Assembly: GCA_003133505.1 (NCBI GenBank)
Contig: PKXT01000342.1
Location: 1-12,808 of the forward strand
Reading direction: 5' to 3'
DNA: 12,808 nt
Source of the DNA: Acidobacteriota bacterium
GTDB taxonomy: Bacteria; Acidobacteriota; Terriglobia; Acidiferrales; UBA7541
Every line of letters begins with the position of its first letter. The first letter of the stretch is position 1. The notes below the pieces were generated by a model. It worked only from the letters and a program-made list of their open reading frames with translations. It had not been told where the DNA came from and made no database searches. Position numbers and translations under genes: made by a program. This document shows positions 1 through 7,228 of this stretch, piece by piece.

Positions 1-459
1 GCAGCGGGAGCGGACACGGTGAAAATTTGGGATTTGGTCACGGGAATTGAACTTCGTACCCTGGAACGTACTTCGGGCTCATCCCTCTCGTTCAGCCCGG
101 ACGGTCGTCTATTGGCGACGGCGGCGGGGGCTGAGGATGTAGTAAGACTCTGGCTCGTGGACTCTGGATGTAAGGTAGATGCATTGGTAGGGCACGCCGG
201 TCCAGTGTGGACGGTTGCGTTCAGCCCGGATGGAAGGTCATTGGCTGCGGGAAGTCGGGATAGCACGATAAGGATTTGGGACGTGGTCACGCGACAGGAA
301 TTGCACATGCTGATGGGGCATACTGGCCCGGTTGCGTCCGTGGCCTTCAGCCCGGATGGGCGCTTGCTGGCATCTGGAAGCCGGGACAACACGGTAAAGC
401 TTTGGGATGTGGCCTCTGGCCGGGAGTTGCGAACCATAACGGGTCGCCTGACTAATTGA
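1..459 (+). CDS. WD40-repeat protein, C-terminal part (5' end outside the window)
   Basis: The reading frame is open from base 1, so the GTG at 19 is probably internal. About three and a half WD40 blades are visible, with the classic sequence VAFSPDGRLLASGSRDNTVK followed by LWD, and GH dipeptides before each inner strand. WD40 blades form a beta-propeller used as a protein-interaction platform; in bacteria such proteins often carry an N-terminal kinase, protease or NACHT-type module, which here would lie upstream and cannot be seen. At DNA level the blades share the near-identical segment ttcagcccgga (near 92, 220 and 346). The protein ends oddly: after the last blade it reads RTITGRLTN and stops where a new GHT-type repeat would begin. 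The family call is firm; the function and whether the C-terminus is natural are not. Confidence 0.9.
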   Translation, partial: AAGADTVKIWDLVTGIELRTLERTSGSSLSFSPDGRLLATAAGAEDVVRLWLVDSGCKVDALVGHAGPVWTVAFSPDGRSLAAGSRDSTIRIWDVVTRQELHMLMGHTGPVASVAFSPDGRLLASGSRDNTVKLWDVASGRELRTITGRLTN

Positions 460-847
460 ACGCGCTCTTTCTTGGCCCGACATCACGTCGCCCCGAACAA
501 TTTTCTCGCCGGATTCTACAAAATGTTATTGAATCTCGAACGACAGACCGGCAGGCCCGCTGGGAAACTCTAGTTTTTCCTAAAGGTCGAGATCAAGGCG
601 CCGGTTGAAACCTACCAGGTTTTTCCTCAAGCAATACGCGAACGCGGCATTCAGCGGTCCAATTAAATCGGATAGCGTTGGAACTGCATGAGACGCCAGA
701 TCGGTCGGTCTTTGTTAGCGGGCTGGGCCTTCTTATGAACCGAGGAATTCCGCAAAGCGGGAGCGATCGAGCACCCTCAACTCCTCATCGGCTGAAACCT
801 GCCGACGGAAGTTCCTCCGGGTGTTTCCCGCCTGTTTTCGCGGCTAG
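460..847. other. Non-coding or degraded stretch with nothing recognisable
   Basis: No reading frame here gives a protein I recognise. The 74-codon frame at 678-902 has no Shine-Dalgarno and a low-complexity-looking product. Right after the WD40 stop the same frame continues as TRSFLARHHVAPNNF, which faintly resembles a worn WD40 strand (compare TRSVAFSP). The segment joins a truncated gene to a pseudogene, so it is probably decaying sequence. Confidence 0.5.
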
Positions 848-1444
848 AAATACATCGACTGGGAGCGAGGGTATAAGTGGAATGCCCACCTCGATGGCAT
901 GAAGCACTGGATCAGCCTAAATACCATTCACTACTACGGAAAGGCAGTTTCGCGGAAATTGGAACCACTGCCGTTAAGATCGAATCACGCACCCATCTTC
1001 TCTTTTCTTTTGAGAAGATGGCAATCCGCGATGCGGTAAGATCGCCTGAGGGCGCGCGTCTCTTCGCGACAGGTCTTTACGAGTTTCTTCATGGAGCTGA
1101 GACCCCAGAGCTTAAGTTCGAACGATGGTGCGGAGTTATTGAGGCGCTGCCGCGCAAACGATGGCGCGTTTTAACGTGGCCCTTGGTCACGGTCTTCGGG
1201 TTATCGGACGGCCGGACAAGCACATCTTTCTGAAGCCAAAAACGACGGGCCGCTGCCGGCGAGTATGGCTTCGATTTTCAATATAGCCCACGGCCTTCAT
1301 GGAAGACATACAGGTCTTGCGCTTGGCCCGCGTTATTAACGCGTGACCTCCGCGATCTCATGCCCCCGCGATATGATTGATACTCAGTCCTCCATCTGGG
1401 TCCAAGGCTCCGATGAGTACATTGATTGGAAAAGAGCCCGGTAG
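848..1444 (+). pseudogene. Decayed conserved hypothetical gene, several frameshifts
   Basis: Successive blocks in different frames together read like one protein. They are YIDWERGYKWNAH in frame 2 (about 848-890), YHSLLRKGSFAEIGTTAVKI through ESRTHLLFSFEKMAIRDAV and LPRKRWRVLTWPLVTVFG in frame 1 (about 892-1200), PDKHIFLKP in frame 3 (about 1212-1238), EYGFDFQYSPRPSW and RDLRDLMP in frame 1 (about 1261-1362), then RDMIDTQSSIWVQGSDEY in frame 2 (1367 onward) with a TAG at 1442-1444. From memory this order matches a family of uncharacterised proteins of about 200-230 aa found in many bacteria, with no assigned function. The last shift lies in a run of five C at 1363-1367. The 118-codon open frame at 877-1233 is only the largest surviving piece. 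No start codon with a ribosome site is seen. Confidence 0.75.
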
Positions 1445-1587
1445 CTCAGGCAGGCCAATCCCGCTATATGCGCTGCACTTCGTCGGGCAGGCTCTATCGT
1501 TCGGCAAAAAGCTACTCTGAACTACCTCCAAGAAGCCGGACCCTCCGGGGAACCTTCGCGCGACAGCAGATGGCCCAACAATTATCT

Positions 1588-1596
1588 TGCTATAAT
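1588..1596 (+). promoter_or_regulatory. Extended -10 promoter of the deoxynucleoside kinase
   Basis: The bases TGCTATAAT form a perfect extended -10 (TGn plus TATAAT). There is no good -35 at 16-18 bp, which is usual for extended -10 promoters. The last T of the hexamer is at 1596, so transcription should begin near 1602-1605, at or just before the ATG at 1605. Confidence 0.65.
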
Positions 1597-1604
1597 TTCG
1601 CTGC

Positions 1605-2255
1605 ATGGCAGAACCCGCTTTTTTAGCGCCGCGATTTATCGCCCTTGAAGGGCCCATTCGCGTCGGGAAATCCACCCTGGCTCGCATTTTGGCCGAGCGA
1701 CTCCACGCCCGCTGCATCCTCGATAGCGCCGAGAATCCGTTCTTGGGCGAGTTTTACGAGGAAAAGCCCGGCGCGGCATTCCGCGCCCAGATGTATTTTC
1801 TCCTGGAGCGGCATCGCCGCCTTTCCGAAATCAGCCTGGGGGAATCGGATGGCCCGGTTCTCAGCGATTTCATTTTTCAGAAAGATAAGATTTTCGCTAA
1901 CGTCAACTTGGACGATAAGGAATTGGAGCTTTATGAACGTTATTACAACATGCTTGCCGCATCACTTCCCGCCCCTGATTTGGTGATCTATCTGCAGGCT
2001 AAGCCGGATATATTGCGCGCTCGGATTGACAAGAAAGGTCATCGCGAAGAGGCGAAAATTTCTGGGGAATATCTCGCTGCCATTGCCCGGGCTTACGAGC
2101 ATTTCTTCTTCCACTACTCGGCTTCGAATCTGCTCGTCGTGGAGACGTCGGAGATTGTTTTCGTGGAGCGCAATGAAGATTTGCAGGAGCTCCTTCGCCG
2201 TTTGCGCCAACCCGTGAAGGGCACCCAATACTATTTGCCGCTGGGAACGGTTTAG
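1605..2255 (+). CDS. Deoxynucleoside kinase (bacterial dAK/dGK-like)
   Basis: A cytoplasmic salvage enzyme that would transfer the gamma-phosphate of a nucleoside triphosphate to the 5'-OH of a deoxynucleoside. The 216-aa length is normal for the family. Residues 16-24 (GPIRVGKST) are the P-loop. ENPFLGEFYEE (about 43-53) and the block SDFIFQKDKIFA match the bacterial dAK/dGK subgroup, and the segment YLQAKPDILRARI followed by KKGHREEAKIS carries the arginine-rich LID region. Substrate preference cannot be read from sequence. Note Arg19 within the P-loop, where Gly is common. The start at 1605 is chosen because the -10 element lies immediately upstream; there is no Shine-Dalgarno. The gene converges on the BAAT-family hydrolase with a 13-bp gap and no visible terminator hairpin. 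Confidence 0.92.
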   Translation: MAEPAFLAPRFIALEGPIRVGKSTLARILAERLHARCILDSAENPFLGEFYEEKPGAAFRAQMYFLLERHRRLSEISLGESDGPVLSDFIFQKDKIFANVNLDDKELELYERYYNMLAASLPAPDLVIYLQAKPDILRARIDKKGHREEAKISGEYLAAIARAYEHFFFHYSASNLLVVETSEIVFVERNEDLQELLRRLRQPVKGTQYYLPLGTV

Positions 2256-2268
2256 ATTTTCACAGTCT

Positions 2269-3711
2269 TTAAAGATGTCGTTTCAGGAATTGCAGCGTTC
2301 GCTGCCACGCCTCTAATTGCCCGCGCGCCTGAGCTAAGGGGTTTCCTCCCAGCAAAACTTCCACTGGCATGGATGGGTGGTTGCTCCGGCTTACAGTAGC
2401 AGGGGTATAGGGGCACCGGAAAGTATGTCCCGCGCCCTCGCAGCACACATGTTCATACGGATAAGCAAAGCCGTGCGAGGCAAGCCGTTCCATGATCATG
2501 CGCGACATTCGCGCCGAAGGCCATACCTGGTCATCGCTCCCTGAAATCAGGAGCACCGGGCAGCGGATTTTTTCCACCGGAATTGTCGCGCGAGCTACTG
2601 CTTGGTGATTTTTCAATGCCGATTCGTACATGTTGCGAAATGCAATAGGGCGAGCCGCCAGCATCCGAAAAAAGCTTTTCGTTTTGAACCAACCCGTTGG
2701 CGTCGGCACAAACGGCAGCGACTGTCCTTGGTAGGTCCACGAAGAGTGCAGACCCTTGCCAAAACCCGGCCACACGACCGAGCTCGGGACCACTCCGACG
2801 ACGGCCCGAACAAGTTCTGGAAAATACGAACCCAGCAGCAGTGCGAGTTCGCCTCCCTTGGACATTCCCATCACAGCTATGCGGTCGCGGTGCGCGTCCG
2901 TCTGGCGCCCAAGCCACGCAATGGCGGTACCAAAATATTCCAGCGGGATGTTTTGCAGACTCCCCGGGAGCGGGGGAATTCCGAAATAGGCCAGCGCCAG
3001 CGTGACGTAACCGTGCGAAGAGAGCACTGCCGCGTTCTCCCAATCCAAACCGCCGCCGCTGCCTCCCAAAACGATTACAGTGGGCCGCTTACCGTCGCAG
3101 GGGGGAATGAAGAAACGTCCTACCAGGCCATCTTCGCGCACGTCGTGAATACGCGTGCCCGGTATGAAAAAATGCCGTTCGACGCGCGTAATGATCGCAG
3201 TCGCGCGATCGCGCTCTACCGCCAACTCAACAAGTGCTGGCGTAAGCTCTTTCTTAGTGAATGGAGTTGGTGGACCGCTCCGCGCTGAATCCATCGCGAG
3301 CGACCAAAACAGCCCCATTCTGTCTATACCCAAATAGCAGCCCGCTACGGGGGGATGTTTAGCGAGTGAGACCAAGCCTGAATCATCGGCGGCAAAAATG
3401 GCGTGCGATTCCCACAACCGCTTACGGTCGTCTCGCAGGCGCGCCTTGACGCCAATGCGCTCGCCTGATTTTAGCCCTCTAATTTCAATGGCAATTGGCT
3501 GGTCTATCATACCGCTGGCGGCGCACGCGGTTTCCTCGCCCGGGTTTAGAGGAAACTCAAAGGCCAAGCCATGAGCGTTCGGAATCGGCGTGATTCGGGA
3601 GGAAATGTCGTTAGGTTTCAAAATTCGTCTGCCGCGCGCTCGAGGGTCGTTCATCCGAGAATAGGCACCGCCTCTCCCGGCGCGTGCCATCTCGCTCAAG
3701 CGGTATCCCAT
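2269..3711 (-). CDS. Acyl-CoA thioesterase / BAAT-family alpha/beta hydrolase
   Basis: Two-domain architecture of the mammalian acyl-CoA thioesterase (ACOT) and bile acid-CoA:amino acid N-acyltransferase (BAAT) family. There is an N-terminal Ig-like beta domain (about 66-190, with IEIRGLKSGERIGVKARL and GIDRMGLFWSL) and a C-terminal alpha/beta hydrolase domain (about 195-480). The nucleophile elbow is GMSKGG with Ser284, the acid is in GSDDQVW (393/394), and His429 is in GAGHTF. The C-terminal pattern, ending QLEAWQRTLQFLKRHL, also fits ACOTs. A Ser rather than Cys nucleophile argues for hydrolase rather than acyltransferase activity. No signal peptide is seen, so a cytosolic acyl-ester or acyl-CoA hydrolase is likely; the substrate is unknown. 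The start is uncertain: neither the ATG at 3711 nor the one at 3654 (19 codons later) has a well-placed Shine-Dalgarno. It diverges from the amidohydrolase gene. Confidence 0.85.
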   Translation of the reverse strand: MGYRLSEMARAGRGGAYSRMNDPRARGRRILKPNDISSRITPIPNAHGLAFEFPLNPGEETACAASGMIDQPIAIEIRGLKSGERIGVKARLRDDRKRLWESHAIFAADDSGLVSLAKHPPVAGCYLGIDRMGLFWSLAMDSARSGPPTPFTKKELTPALVELAVERDRATAIITRVERHFFIPGTRIHDVREDGLVGRFFIPPCDGKRPTVIVLGGSGGGLDWENAAVLSSHGYVTLALAYFGIPPLPGSLQNIPLEYFGTAIAWLGRQTDAHRDRIAVMGMSKGGELALLLGSYFPELVRAVVGVVPSSVVWPGFGKGLHSSWTYQGQSLPFVPTPTGWFKTKSFFRMLAARPIAFRNMYESALKNHQAVARATIPVEKIRCPVLLISGSDDQVWPSARMSRMIMERLASHGFAYPYEHVCCEGAGHTFRCPYTPATVSRSNHPSMPVEVLLGGNPLAQARGQLEAWQRTLQFLKRHL

Positions 3712-3838
3712 TGGGTTTGCCGAAATATGGGATACTTTCGCCGTCCCCGTCGGATAAGGAATGTCCCGCTCTAAATACGGGGTTTAGCAATTCAAGTGTG
3801 GTGATTGCGGTGTCGCAAAATGAAATGTCGCGGATTGT

Positions 3839-3844
3839 GGAGGT
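3839..3844 (+). promoter_or_regulatory. Shine-Dalgarno fixing the amidohydrolase start
   Basis: GGAGGT lies four to five bases before the GTG at 3849. Earlier in-frame ATGs (3684, 3825) have no such site and would put a non-signal-like extension in front of the signal peptide, so the GTG is the preferred start. Confidence 0.7.
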
Positions 3845-3848
3845 AACT

Positions 3849-5939
3849 GTGAAGAATGTTTCCATTCGCTTGACCATCGCCTTACTAGCATTCATTGCGC
3901 CCTGGCCTTCTGCGCCCGCCCTAATTACTGCCGCGCAATCCACGACGAATTCAGCGGTCCCCGTTTCCGCGGCCCAGGCGCCGGGCTTGGTAATCGAAGA
4001 GGAAAAATTTCGCCTGCACAAGTTCGAACAGCCCATCGGTGAGGAAACGTATCACATCGCGCCGGGCGAAGGCGGTGTGACGGCGAAAATACATTTCGAA
4101 TTCACTGATCGTGGGAGCCGCGTCCCTTTGGATGCCACCTTTCGCGGCCATGAAGATCTTTCGCCGATCTCGTTCGATATCAAAGGCGGCACATCCCGCA
4201 TCTCGCAAATTGACGACCGCGTCGAGGTTGATCCGTCGAAAATTCGTGTTCGCAATGACAAGACGTGGACTGAACAGCCGCGGCCAGCCAGTTTTTTTAC
4301 CATTGCCGGGTATTCACCAATAACCATGCAGATGTTGCTGTTGCGTTACTGGTCTTCGCATGGCCAACCCGCAACGCTGCCTGCCTTTCCGGCAGGCGGC
4401 GCACTACGCATTGAATCACGCGGCATCGACAATATAGCCCTCAGTGGCCGGCAAGTCCCGCTTCAACGGTACACGATTCAGGGGCTGATTTGGGGCCGCG
4501 AAACCGTGTGGATGGATTCCCAGCAGAAGTTGGCCGCCGTCGTTACGGTGGATGCCGAATTCGATCATTTTGAGGCGCTCCGTGAGGATTGCGAACCCGC
4601 GTTGCACTTCTTCGTTTCCCGCGCCGCGCAGGATGGCATGGCCGGACTCGCTGAAATTGGCGCGAAAATCTCAGGAGGCCATTTCGACAAACTCGCCTTG
4701 GTCGGCGCGAACGTGATTGACGCGACCGGCGGCCCGGTTCTCCACGATGCAACCGTGTTGATCGAAAGTGGACGCATTACCGCTGTGGGGCCGCGAGATC
4801 GCGTTGCAATCCCAGAGGTCGCGCACCGCATGGATGTAAGCGGCCTGACGCTTCTTCCCGGTTTGTGGGACATGCATGCCCATTTCGAGCAGGTGGAATG
4901 GGGACCGGTATATCTGGCTTCAGGCGCTACCACTGTGCGTGACGTTGGCAATGAACTTGAGTTTGTTACCAGCGTTCGCGATGCCGTGGCTAGTGGCCGC
5001 GGCCTCGGTCCGCGAATGTTGCTCGCCGGAATTGTGGACGGCGATGGCCCCATCGCGCTTGGTGTGAACCGTGTCAATTCGCCGCAACAGGCCGTGGAAA
5101 TGGTGGATCGCTACCATGCGCTGCGCTTTCAGCAGATCAAAATTTACAGCTCCGTAAAGCTCGAAAATGTAAAAGCCATCTGCACCGAAGCGCATCGCCT
5201 GGGGATGACCGTCACGGGCCACATCCCCGAAGGGATGAACGCTTTCCAGGGCGTGGACGCGGGCATGGATCAGATCAACCACATCCAGTACATAGTTGAC
5301 ATCATGCACGCGCCATTTCCCAGTTCGGTGACGCGATTGGAGAGCACCAAAGCAATCGCATCTCTTGACCTTGCATCACCTGAAGCCCAACACGCCATTC
5401 AGTTTCTGAAACAGCACGGCACGGTGCTCGATCCCACTCTGTCCATCTTTGAGCTTTTTAGCGCTAGCATAGATCATCCGGTCAGCAGTTTCGAGCCTGG
5501 AGTCGAAAAGGTGCCGCCGGAAATGTATGCCCAGCTTACCAGCGTGGGAGTGCCGGGCGATGTGGCGAGCGTGGTACGCGCCGCATTTCAAAAAGATTTG
5601 GCAATTACTGGTGCGCTTCACAAAGCCGGCGTCCTCATCGTAGCGGGGACGGACCAGGCTGTTCCAGGCTACAGCTTGCATCGCGAGATCGAGTTATATG
5701 TCGAAGCCGGGTTCACCCCACTGGAAGCCATTCAGGCGGCCACGATTGTTCCAGCCCGCGTGATGAAAATGGACAACCAGCTGGGCACCGTTGAGAAGGG
5801 AAAACTTGCTGACTTGTTGTTGGTGGAGGGCGATCCGCTCGCGTCCATTCAGAACCTTCGCCATGTGAAGTACGTCATCACCGGTGGCACGGTCTATTTG
5901 CCGGCCCCGCTGTGGCAGAGCGTGGGATTCAAACCCTAG
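3849..5939 (+). CDS. Exported metal-dependent amidohydrolase with extra N-terminal domain
   Basis: A 696-aa protein starting at GTG. Residues 1-29 look like a Sec signal peptide (hydrophobic core IALLAFIAPW, cleavage near ITAA/Q). Residues about 47-275 form a mostly beta extra domain with no motif I can name, recalling N-terminal regions of other acidobacterial exported amidohydrolases. Residues about 281-690 are an amidohydrolase TIM barrel with its flanking beta-sandwich: HxH metal ligands at His343 and His345 (DMHAHF), a probable carboxylated Lys431 (IKIYSS), His458 (GHIPEG), His478 (NHIQY) and Asp602 (GTDQAVPG), followed by ADLLLVEGDPL. All expected metal ligands are present, so it should be an active, probably binuclear periplasmic hydrolase of a cyclic amide, dipeptide or similar bond; the substrate is unknown. 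It is divergent from the BAAT hydrolase and convergent with the deacetylase gene. Confidence 0.9.
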   Translation: MKNVSIRLTIALLAFIAPWPSAPALITAAQSTTNSAVPVSAAQAPGLVIEEEKFRLHKFEQPIGEETYHIAPGEGGVTAKIHFEFTDRGSRVPLDATFRGHEDLSPISFDIKGGTSRISQIDDRVEVDPSKIRVRNDKTWTEQPRPASFFTIAGYSPITMQMLLLRYWSSHGQPATLPAFPAGGALRIESRGIDNIALSGRQVPLQRYTIQGLIWGRETVWMDSQQKLAAVVTVDAEFDHFEALREDCEPALHFFVSRAAQDGMAGLAEIGAKISGGHFDKLALVGANVIDATGGPVLHDATVLIESGRITAVGPRDRVAIPEVAHRMDVSGLTLLPGLWDMHAHFEQVEWGPVYLASGATTVRDVGNELEFVTSVRDAVASGRGLGPRMLLAGIVDGDGPIALGVNRVNSPQQAVEMVDRYHALRFQQIKIYSSVKLENVKAICTEAHRLGMTVTGHIPEGMNAFQGVDAGMDQINHIQYIVDIMHAPFPSSVTRLESTKAIASLDLASPEAQHAIQFLKQHGTVLDPTLSIFELFSASIDHPVSSFEPGVEKVPPEMYAQLTSVGVPGDVASVVRAAFQKDLAITGALHKAGVLIVAGTDQAVPGYSLHREIELYVEAGFTPLEAIQAATIVPARVMKMDNQLGTVEKGKLADLLLVEGDPLASIQNLRHVKYVITGGTVYLPAPLWQSVGFKP

Positions 5940-5944
5940 GAAGG

Positions 5945-5991
5945 TTCAGCCGCTTGTCATTCCAGCGTAAGCGGGGAGCAGTCCTGCTGAA
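5945..5991. terminator. Possible shared terminator hairpins between convergent genes
   Basis: CCGCTT (5950-5955) pairs with AAGCGG (5969-5974), AGCA/TGCT forms a small hairpin at 5977-5988, and TTCAGC (5945-5950) can pair with GCTGAA (5986-5991). No T-tract follows on either strand, so a classic intrinsic terminator is not shown. The core at 5956-5976 also resembles scattered intergenic repeats of the GTCATTCCGAGCGAAGCG kind. Confidence 0.35.
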
Positions 5992-6001
5992 TCGGCCGGG
6001 G

Positions 6002-7222
6002 CTAGTGCACAAGGTCGGATGCGAAAACTAGGCGGATACCCTGCGCCTGCATGAGCGGCAGCTCTTCGCGCAACGCTGCAATTGTCGCGGGGTGGGGATG
6101 GCCAATTGCAATGGCCCAGCCGTCGCGATGCGCGTCGCGTTCCGCAAGTTGAATTTGAGCGATTACCGCCTCGATTGTGGGTGTATCGTCCAGAAACACC
6201 TTGCGATATGACGAACGGACTCCGTCCTGCTGCGCGATTTGATAAGCAACGGTTTGCGCCGAAGTGCGGCTGTCTATAAAAAATAAATTTTTCTCGCGCA
6301 ACGCGGGCATCAACTCGCCCATCAATTGCGGGTCTGATGTAGCTCGTGAGCCTTCGTGGTTATTGACGCCCACCGCGAAAGGAACGGTGGATAGCATTTT
6401 CTCTACAGTGGGCCGCACCTGCGATGACCGCATTCCCGGCAGAAGCTGTTCGTCTTCGTGATGTACGGTGTTGCTTTCCGGCTGCATGGGAAGGTGCAAG
6501 ATCACCTGATAACCGCGCGAATGAGCTTCGGTGGCGATCTCCCGCGAGAGCGGCAGATTTGGCAACACGGAAACGGTGAGGGGCCGGGGCAAGGATAGCG
6601 CGGCATCGTCGGTCTGTTTGTCGTAGCCGAGATCGTCAATGATAAAAGCGAGGCGCGGCGCTGCGGAAGGGAGGGGCTTCATCAGTAGCGTTGGCGCGGG
6701 CTTTGAAGCGGGGAATGGGGGCGCCGAAGCGGGAATTGCCGACGCGGCTGCAGGAGAAGGCGACAGTACCAGCCGAATGGATTGGCGCGGAACTCCGTGG
6801 CTTACATAATCCCAGCGGACGGTATTGCCTGAAGAAGATTCCGGCGTGCGCACCATGCCGTAGCTCTGAGCAACATTGTCCAATGCCTGCTCCACAGCAG
6901 GGCGGACTGCAAGAGTATTTAGTCGAATGGTAATGACATCAACGCTAGCCGGGGCGCGCTCCTCGGGGACGGTGGCAAGCGGTGATGAAGAAAGCGTGGC
7001 CTTAACCCCGCCGCCCGCTGCGCCATTTAGCGACTGGCCAGCGCGCTCCGCCGCGGCAATCATTTCACGCGAAATTTCGCGGGATTCGGGTTCAACGGCA
7101 CCTTTACGATTGCATGACGACAGCCCGAGCATCCCGGCGGAAACGAGGAGCAGAAAGAGAGGGGCGATGCGACCGCCCGCGCAACAGCCATGCGAGGGCT
7201 GTTGCGCGCGGTTCGGCTTCAC
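6002..7222 (-). CDS. Divergent polysaccharide deacetylase (YibQ-like) lipoprotein
   Basis: Residues 16-36 are a hydrophobic export segment ending in a lipobox LSSC with Cys37, so the protein is probably a lipoprotein, or at least exported. A region of unknown function (about 95-155) and a Pro/Ala-rich linker (about 153-189) lead to the divergent polysaccharide deacetylase domain (about 190-405), a NodB-like TIM-barrel fold. Visible conserved sites are FIIDDLGYD (Asp196/Asp197), HLPMQPE, GVNNHEGS (Asn288, His289), FIDSRTS (Asp317), DDTP (345-348) and GHPHP (375-379). E. coli YibQ is encoded beside envC and has no proven substrate. The GTG start at 7222 lies 6 bp after the S41 stop on the same strand, which indicates an operon and possible translational coupling. 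Its ribosome site is weak. Family call firm, activity unknown. Confidence 0.88.
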   Translation of the reverse strand: MKPNRAQQPSHGCCAGGRIAPLFLLLVSAGMLGLSSCNRKGAVEPESREISREMIAAAERAGQSLNGAAGGGVKATLSSSPLATVPEERAPASVDVITIRLNTLAVRPAVEQALDNVAQSYGMVRTPESSSGNTVRWDYVSHGVPRQSIRLVLSPSPAAASAIPASAPPFPASKPAPTLLMKPLPSAAPRLAFIIDDLGYDKQTDDAALSLPRPLTVSVLPNLPLSREIATEAHSRGYQVILHLPMQPESNTVHHEDEQLLPGMRSSQVRPTVEKMLSTVPFAVGVNNHEGSRATSDPQLMGELMPALREKNLFFIDSRTSAQTVAYQIAQQDGVRSSYRKVFLDDTPTIEAVIAQIQLAERDAHRDGWAIAIGHPHPATIAALREELPLMQAQGIRLVFASDLVH

Positions 7223-7228
7223 GTGTGA

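Noticed and set aside
877..1233. 118-codon frame as a complete small gene
   Set aside because: Matching family sequence continues beyond both ends in other frames, so it is a pseudogene fragment.
1436..1475. tRNA-like string ggtagctcaggcagg resembling a D-arm
   Set aside because: No acceptor stem, anticodon arm or GGTTC-type T-loop can be placed at the right distances; it overlaps the end of the pseudogene.
2602..3288. 228-codon plus-strand open frame
   Set aside because: It is antisense to the well-supported BAAT-family hydrolase, and its translation is Arg/His-rich with no recognisable motif.
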